Source of the DNA: Cytophagales bacterium
Lineage (GTDB): Bacteria > Bacteroidota > Bacteroidia > Cytophagales > Cyclobacteriaceae
Assembly (NCBI GenBank): GCA_029262955.1
Contig: JAJCYL010000448.1
Span: 1 to 8,291 of the forward strand
Length of the DNA stretch: 8,291 nt
Reading direction: 5' to 3'
The position numbers and the translations under genes were made by a program. The notes below the pieces were generated by a model that was given only the letters and a program-made list of their open reading frames with translations, ran no database searches and was not told where the DNA came from. Positions 4,474-8,291 of this stretch are shown one piece after another (the stretch's first letter is position 1; every line of letters starts with the position of its first letter).

Positions 4474-6294
4474 ATGAAATTCTGGCTTAGCCTTGGGCTT
4501 ACTTATTTACTGTATAATCACACCTCCTTGGCCCAGGAAGGCCGGATTGTGTTCCCTAAAAAAGACCATTTCATCACCACCAACTCATTGCTGGAATTAA
4601 GACCTAAACTGGAAAACTTTACAAGCACTGATTTTAGACTTTTGAATCAACCACAGCGGGCTTCATTCGATGTAACAACGGGCAATTTCAGTTGGCGTCC
4701 ATCGAAAGAGGAATTGGGGGCGCACTTCCTCACTTTTATTGCCACCGATACTGCTAACGTGCAAATTTCTCAGGTGGTTTATGTGAAGGTTGAAGAACCT
4801 AAATATGCTCCTAAGATTTCTTTTTTGGAGAAGAATTTCAATGATTCAGAGCAGCCCATTGAGGTCCGCGAACGCCTGGACACGGTTAGATTCAGAGTAC
4901 AAGCCCTGGATAAAAATGATAGGGATCAGGTCAGGTACCAATTTACTGTCAATGGTAGATCCACTCCTGCGCTAAAACACTACACCTTAGAAATATTGAA
5001 TGACATACTCCTTTTCGAATGGATACCTTGTAATGAGGCGGCGAAGGAAAAGAGTTTTCGAATTGAAATTGAAGCCTTTGATAACAGTGGTTTGAGTGAC
5101 CAAATGAGCCTCAGTTTTTTAGTAGAGGATTTCAATTTCCCTCCGGAAATACTTAATCAGCGGTTGAACTATGAAATATTGCCAGGAGAAACCACAGCAA
5201 TAAATATAAGAGCGAAAGATTGGGATGATGATCCCCTTGAATATCGATTGTTAACACCAGGTTTATCCAATAGTTATTTCAAACTTGATGAATTGAATGG
5301 GCTATTGACGGTAAATGTTCCGGCAAGAGATATTCAGAATACGGTAAATGGTAGTTTGTCGTTGACGATCAGAGCTCAGGAGATTAAGGACCCCTCTAAG
5401 TATGTCGACATTACATTTCAGCTTAAACAGGCTGCTACTAATATCGCTCCGGAGATTACAATCTCTAAGACTGTTTTTGAGATTCAGGAAGGAAGAGAAT
5501 TCAGCTACCTATTCCAGGTTTTTGATGCCAATGGTAATCAAAACCTGACCGCACGATTGCGTAATGCCCCTGAAGGACTTAGTGTGAACCAAACAGCAGA
5601 TGGGAGTTATGAATTGAAGTGGTCTGTGGATTTTGATTATCTGAAGACCTATGCCAGAGGTGAGGACAAACGCTCATTTGAGACTGAATTAATAGCCACT
5701 GACGGACTGCTGGATTCTTCACCAAAGACCCTACAATTTGTGATCATCAACCAGGAGGATCCAAATGTACTAAGGAACGACTTTTTTCGGTGGAAGAGCC
5801 AGACAGCTAAGTTTATTACCTCTATGAATTATAAGAGCACTGTTTTGGATAAGAAGGCGGTGAATCGAGGCAGGTCAAATAAATGGCTTGGTTTTCTTGC
5901 CGCATCAGTGGGGGCCTTTGGCGGTTTGAGTGCGGCAACAAAAGACGGCTCCGCTCTGAATAATGCTGCACCTTTTTGGGTGTTTTCCAGTGCGGTAGTT
6001 ACGGGTTATGTTGCCTTACGAACCCCTCCGTCGGAATACAGCATCATCGCAAACGAGCTTAAAAGGATGCAAACTGAACTAAAGTCCACCCAGGATGCCT
6101 TGGATCGGTTATCGGCTGAGCGACTTGATAAAACATTTAAAGGTGAATTGGGCAAGGCTGTCGACCTCTTAAAGAAGTCAACCAACACCTGGGTCATCCA
6201 ATTCTACCCTAAGTATTCCGAACTAATGTACATTCAAGGACCTGAAGTCGAATTTAGTAAGGATAGGGAAAGTTCTGTGACTTTTACCAAATAA
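4474..6294 (+). CDS. Exported multi-domain Ig/cadherin-like protein with C-terminal TM hairpin and coiled coil, function unknown
   Basis: This is a 606-residue protein. Residues 1-20 are a signal peptide ending SLAQ. Four consecutive beta-sandwich-like domains follow: about 21-110 (a putative Ig domain with the FSWRPSKEELGAH...F.ATD pattern), 111-221, 222-320 (with the acidic D249-W-D-D-D-P motif typical of calcium-binding cadherin-like repeats) and 323-428. From about 430 the composition changes: a basic linker, two hydrophobic segments (about 471-489 and 499-518), a coiled coil (about 526-550) and a final soluble part to 606. I do not recognise the C-terminal region. Having adhesion-like modules before a membrane hairpin suggests an envelope protein whose N-terminal part is exported. 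It is monocistronic as far as can be seen, and converges on the soxD gene with a 30-bp gap. Only weak stem-forming potential exists in that gap. Confidence 0.85.
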   Translation: MKFWLSLGLTYLLYNHTSLAQEGRIVFPKKDHFITTNSLLELRPKLENFTSTDFRLLNQPQRASFDVTTGNFSWRPSKEELGAHFLTFIATDTANVQISQVVYVKVEEPKYAPKISFLEKNFNDSEQPIEVRERLDTVRFRVQALDKNDRDQVRYQFTVNGRSTPALKHYTLEILNDILLFEWIPCNEAAKEKSFRIEIEAFDNSGLSDQMSLSFLVEDFNFPPEILNQRLNYEILPGETTAINIRAKDWDDDPLEYRLLTPGLSNSYFKLDELNGLLTVNVPARDIQNTVNGSLSLTIRAQEIKDPSKYVDITFQLKQAATNIAPEITISKTVFEIQEGREFSYLFQVFDANGNQNLTARLRNAPEGLSVNQTADGSYELKWSVDFDYLKTYARGEDKRSFETELIATDGLLDSSPKTLQFVIINQEDPNVLRNDFFRWKSQTAKFITSMNYKSTVLDKKAVNRGRSNKWLGFLAASVGAFGGLSAATKDGSALNNAAPFWVFSSAVVTGYVALRTPPSEYSIIANELKRMQTELKSTQDALDRLSAERLDKTFKGELGKAVDLLKKSTNTWVIQFYPKYSELMYIQGPEVEFSKDRESSVTFTK

Positions 6295-6324
6295 GGAATA
6301 CCGGGGATTCCTGGCAAATGAAAT

Positions 6325-6975
6325 TTACTCATTCATAAAAAACTTCTTTTTCGCCGGCATCTCAACCGTAGGTAAAGTGGTTGCATTCATTACCGCATCA
6401 TTGGGTACAACTTTGTTAAGATTCAAGATATAAGCAACCAGGCTATAGACCTCGTCAGGGTTCAATGATCCTGGTTCCAGTTGGGGCATTGCTCTTTGAA
6501 TATAATCAAAAAGTGTAGTGGCATATGGCCAGTAGTTGCCTACTGTTCGTTTCAGGTTACGATCTATCCCAAAATCAAAGTCCTTGCCGGAATCCCGTCC
6601 AACAAGTTGATCGTAAGGACCATACTGACCCTCATAACCATGACAACCAATACATTTTAGATTATAAATTTCAAGCCCTTTGAGTACCGAACCCTCTCCA
6701 GGAGGTAGACCATCACCATTGGGCTTGACATCTTTATCCCAGGCTGCAATTTCTTCCGGTGTTGGGGCTGAGCCCAGGTTGAATTTCCCAGGATTTTGTG
6801 CCGAGATGTTTGTGGAGTATATGATAAATATGAACAAATGCGTCATTCCCAGCTTGACTGGGAATCTCCCGAATATTTGCAGCATTATGGAGATTCCTGC
6901 TTTCGCACAAATGACATTCCTACTTTTTAGTTTGCAACAAGTAATTAAGAGCAGAAATATCCGAAGGGTATTCAT
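6325..6975 (-). CDS. soxD: SoxD-type c-type cytochrome, electron acceptor of SoxC-like sulfur dehydrogenase
   Basis: This is a 216-residue protein if translated from ATG 6975. The mature part starts near Gln60 (ISAQ cleavage) and follows the SoxD pattern: LGSAPTPEEIAAWDKDVKP, GLPPGEGSV, the heme motif C108-I-G-C-H112, then RTVGNYWPYATTLFDYI, R-A-M163-P with the likely axial Met, LNPDEVYSLVAYILNLN and a closing VEMP. It takes electrons from the molybdenum subunit in the periplasm. It carries one heme domain, whereas the longer SoxD proteins such as that of Paracoccus have two. It follows the soxC-like gene on the same strand with a 263-bp gap. Residues about 18-45 are encoded by a palindromic repeat, splitting the signal peptide; alternatively translation starts at Met44 (6846), inside the repeat, which would leave a short normal signal peptide (MTHLFIFIIYSTNISAQ). 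SorB-like cytochrome is the other possible name, but the YWPYA and PDEVY pattern favours SoxD. Confidence 0.88.
   Translation of the reverse strand: MNTLRIFLLLITCCKLKSRNVICAKAGISIMLQIFGRFPVKLGMTHLFIFIIYSTNISAQNPGKFNLGSAPTPEEIAAWDKDVKPNGDGLPPGEGSVLKGLEIYNLKCIGCHGYEGQYGPYDQLVGRDSGKDFDFGIDRNLKRTVGNYWPYATTLFDYIQRAMPQLEPGSLNPDEVYSLVAYILNLNKVVPNDAVMNATTLPTVEMPAKKKFFMNE
6840..6919. repeat. Palindromic repeat inserted in frame in the soxD signal-peptide region
   Basis: Outer ends GTCATT (6842-6847) and AATGAC (6910-6915), and inner arms GGAATCTCC and GGAGATTCC, form an interrupted palindrome of about 80 bp. The element resembles a widespread dispersed repeat family in which TCATTCC...GGAATCTCC half-sites are mirrored. 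It carries no stop codon in the soxD frame and contributes about 27 codons. One of its bases triplets gives an ATG (Met44) directly before a plausible signal peptide. Confidence 0.75.
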
Positions 6976-7032
6976 AATGTCCAGGTCAATTTATATGGCT
7001 CGATATGTTGATATAATAATTATAGGATACTG

Positions 7033-7232
7033 TCGTCCGACTAAATCTAATTTTAGTAAAAAATGTGCGTTTAAGCTGAATGAGAAAAGATTTTGGGTCA
7101 ATCTCAAAAACACCCTCCTGCCCCTAAAGGTGTGATCGAAAGCCTCCCAGGCTTGCCGGCTGGCAGGCTTTAGGGGATTTAGGGGTTGAATTGAGTAATT
7201 ATTCTTCATATTAAAAATCTTTTCTCGGACGA
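7033..7232. repeat. Nested inverted repeat around TTTAGGGG palindrome between soxC and soxD
   Basis: GAGAAAAGATTTT (7082-7094) is the exact reverse complement of 7214-7226. Just outside, TCGTCCGA (near 7034-7041) pairs with TCGGACGA (near 7225-7232). On the right side the two blocks overlap as one arm; on the left they are separated by about 40 bp, as if sequence had been inserted into that arm. The TTTAGGGG palindrome lies in the middle. The open frame of 72 codons on the minus strand here is a by-product of the repeat, so I do not call a gene. No other content is seen in this 263-bp spacer. Confidence 0.5.
7121..7187. repeat. Palindromic repeat, TTTAGGGG type, copy 2
   Basis: CCCCTAAAG (7121-7129) and CTTTAGGGG (7168-7176) form a perfect 9-bp inverted repeat; between them are GCCTCCCAGGC and GCCGGCTGGC-like pairings. 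The core GGCAGGCTTTAGGGG (7162-7176) is identical to 4232-4246, and both copies continue into TTAGGGGT. In the transcript of the sox genes this would form a strong hairpin between the two cistrons, which may attenuate or protect the message. Confidence 0.65.
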
Positions 7233-7238
7233 GACTAA

Positions 7239-8291
7239 TTAAATAAACTCATCTAATGCAAATTGAATTGAACCGTCACGGTTTACTTTCCAGGGCCTGA
7301 CACTATTGTTATGATAAAAGAAACCTTCACCACGTTCTTTGCGAAGTACAGCAGGCATAGGTTGTACATGACCTTTTTCATCTGTGGCTCTGCTCAAAAG
7401 ATAGGATTTCTCGCCCTGCCAATTCCAGGTGTAGGTGAATCGTACAGGACATTTATCAAGATTTGGTGGTTGAAGAATGGCTTTTTTCCATGATTCTCCT
7501 CCATTAGTGCTCACTTCGACAGTTTCAATCTTTCCTTTGCCACTCCATGCAAGGCCACTAATTTCTCTATTGCCCTTTTCTTCAATTACCTGTGGAAATG
7601 AAGGATTGGTAATCACTGATTTTACGTCCATTTCAAAAGTGAAAAGCTTAACACGACCATCTTTTGTAGCATCCGAGTACTTTGAGGTCTCTTCACGAGT
7701 CATAAAAGGTTCGTCGCTCACTTCAAGTCGCCTCAACCATTTAATTTGAGTATTGCCTTCCCATCCCGGAAGGAGTAATCTTATTGGATAACCCATACCC
7801 GGTCTTAGTGGTTCTCCATTCTGTGCATAAGCGATAATAGCATCGTCCATAGCCTTTTCAATGGTAATACTTCGTGTCATAACGGCCGCATCCTGACCCT
7901 CAGCCAGTAGCCACTTAGCTTTGGGTTTAATCCCTGCCTCATTTAAGATCAATGACAAAGGAACGCCAATCCATTCGCTGGTACTAATTAGCCCATCTAA
8001 TTGACCGGCACTAATGTCCTGCGGAATATCATCTTGCCAATAGTTTTGAAAACCATTACCAGAGCACTCGATGAAACATATTTTAGATACAGAAGGGAAT
8101 CTTTTGAGCTCCTCCAGACTGAATTTCAATGGGCGATCTACCATCCCATGAATAATCAGTTTATAATCTTTCGGGTCAATCTTAGGAATACCCCCGTGAT
8201 GACGTTCAAAATGCAAGTCTGATGGTGTAATGACTCCGTTTAAATTTTCGAGAGGAGTATATGACCATCCAGATGGCTCTCTTAAATAAAC
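7239..8291 (-). CDS. soxC: SoxC-type sulfur/sulfite dehydrogenase, molybdopterin subunit (5' end outside window)
   Basis: The frame is open from the right edge (8291) to the stop at 7239, giving 350 residues. An internal TTG near 8216 is not the start, because the 25 codons before it already match the family (REPSGW, then TPLENLNGVITPSD, running into LHFERHHGG). Complete SoxC proteins are about 420 residues, so some 60-70 residues including the expected Tat-type signal are outside. The molybdenum-ligand Cys is C76 of the visible part, in FIECSGNGF, followed by the WIGVPLSLIL and GMGYPIRLLLPGWEGN segments of the Moco domain, and then by the C-terminal dimerisation domain with SGLAWSGKGKIETVEVSTNGG and TYTWNW. 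It oxidises sulfane sulfur on SoxYZ, or sulfite, in the periplasm and passes electrons to the cytochrome encoded next. Which of the two substrates applies cannot be decided here; the SoxD-type partner favours SoxC over SorA. Confidence 0.92.
   Translation of the reverse strand, partial: VYLREPSGWSYTPLENLNGVITPSDLHFERHHGGIPKIDPKDYKLIIHGMVDRPLKFSLEELKRFPSVSKICFIECSGNGFQNYWQDDIPQDISAGQLDGLISTSEWIGVPLSLILNEAGIKPKAKWLLAEGQDAAVMTRSITIEKAMDDAIIAYAQNGEPLRPGMGYPIRLLLPGWEGNTQIKWLRRLEVSDEPFMTREETSKYSDATKDGRVKLFTFEMDVKSVITNPSFPQVIEEKGNREISGLAWSGKGKIETVEVSTNGGESWKKAILQPPNLDKCPVRFTYTWNWQGEKSYLLSRATDEKGHVQPMPAVLRKERGEGFFYHNNSVRPWKVNRDGSIQFALDEFI

Noticed and set aside
6295..6324. Bidirectional terminator between the two convergent genes
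   Set aside because: GGAAT/ATTCC can form a 5-bp stem, but there is no T-run on either strand and the stem is too weak to call.
6680..7135. Plus-strand open frame of 151 codons opposite soxD
   Set aside because: It overlaps the strongly supported SoxD cytochrome in antisense and has no protein-like pattern of its own.
6991..7209. Minus-strand open frame of 72 codons between soxC and soxD
   Set aside because: It is built largely from the TTTAGGGG palindrome and flanking repeat sequence, has no recognisable protein features, and such frames are a usual by-product of these repeats.
7311..8222. Plus-strand open frames opposite soxC
   Set aside because: They have no recognisable features and lie entirely antisense to the well-supported SoxC frame.
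1..8291. CRISPR array, tRNA, rRNA or riboswitch
   Set aside because: No regularly spaced short repeats, no cloverleaf with conserved TTCGA-type arm and no known riboswitch core were seen on either strand.

Overview
The window looks like a chromosome segment of a Bacteroidota bacterium, probably a marine or environmental member of the Cytophagales-like lineages. Reasons: signal peptides that end in the Ala-Gln style common in this phylum, a lipoprotein serine hydrolase, weak or absent Shine-Dalgarno sequences, an exported BNR-repeat protein of a type frequent in the phylum, and TTTAGGGG-type palindromic intergenic repeats. This placement is inference from gene content; no rRNA or marker gene is present to fix it.

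Layout. 1-702 (minus) is the N-terminal part of an exported BNR/Asp-box beta-propeller protein that runs off the left edge. 703-3028 is an accessory patch of gene debris and orphan genes: a remnant of a serine hydrolase 3' end (about 851-877), a GxxExxY-family (PD-(D/E)XK-like) pseudogene with four apparent frameshifts bounded by an 18-bp inverted repeat and then by a 48-bp imperfect direct repeat, a two-TM coiled-coil protein with a DUF3395-like C-terminal domain, a small protein resembling DUF2185/Imm33-type proteins, and a detached C-terminal fragment of mnmE. 3080-4195 (plus) is an intact lipoprotein serine hydrolase of the class C beta-lactamase fold. 4196-4473 is a gene-free spacer with three hairpins. 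4474-6294 (plus) is a large exported multi-domain beta-sandwich protein with a C-terminal membrane and coiled-coil region, function unknown.

6325-8291 (minus) is a sulfur-oxidation pair: a SoxC-type molybdopterin sulfur/sulfite dehydrogenase (5' end outside the window) followed by its SoxD-type mono-heme c-type cytochrome. The two are expected to work together in the periplasm, with SoxC oxidising sulfane sulfur or sulfite at the Mo centre and SoxD carrying electrons to the respiratory chain. No other sox gene is visible here. Two palindromic repeats interrupt this pair: one fills the intergenic space, and another, about 80 bp long, lies in frame inside the signal-peptide region of soxD.

The most notable signals are the in-frame palindromic repeat in soxD, the mnmE tail fragment (a gene end known elsewhere as an integration site for genomic islands), and the repeat-bounded GxxExxY cassette remnant. 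I see no convincing complete new defence or mobile system in this window.
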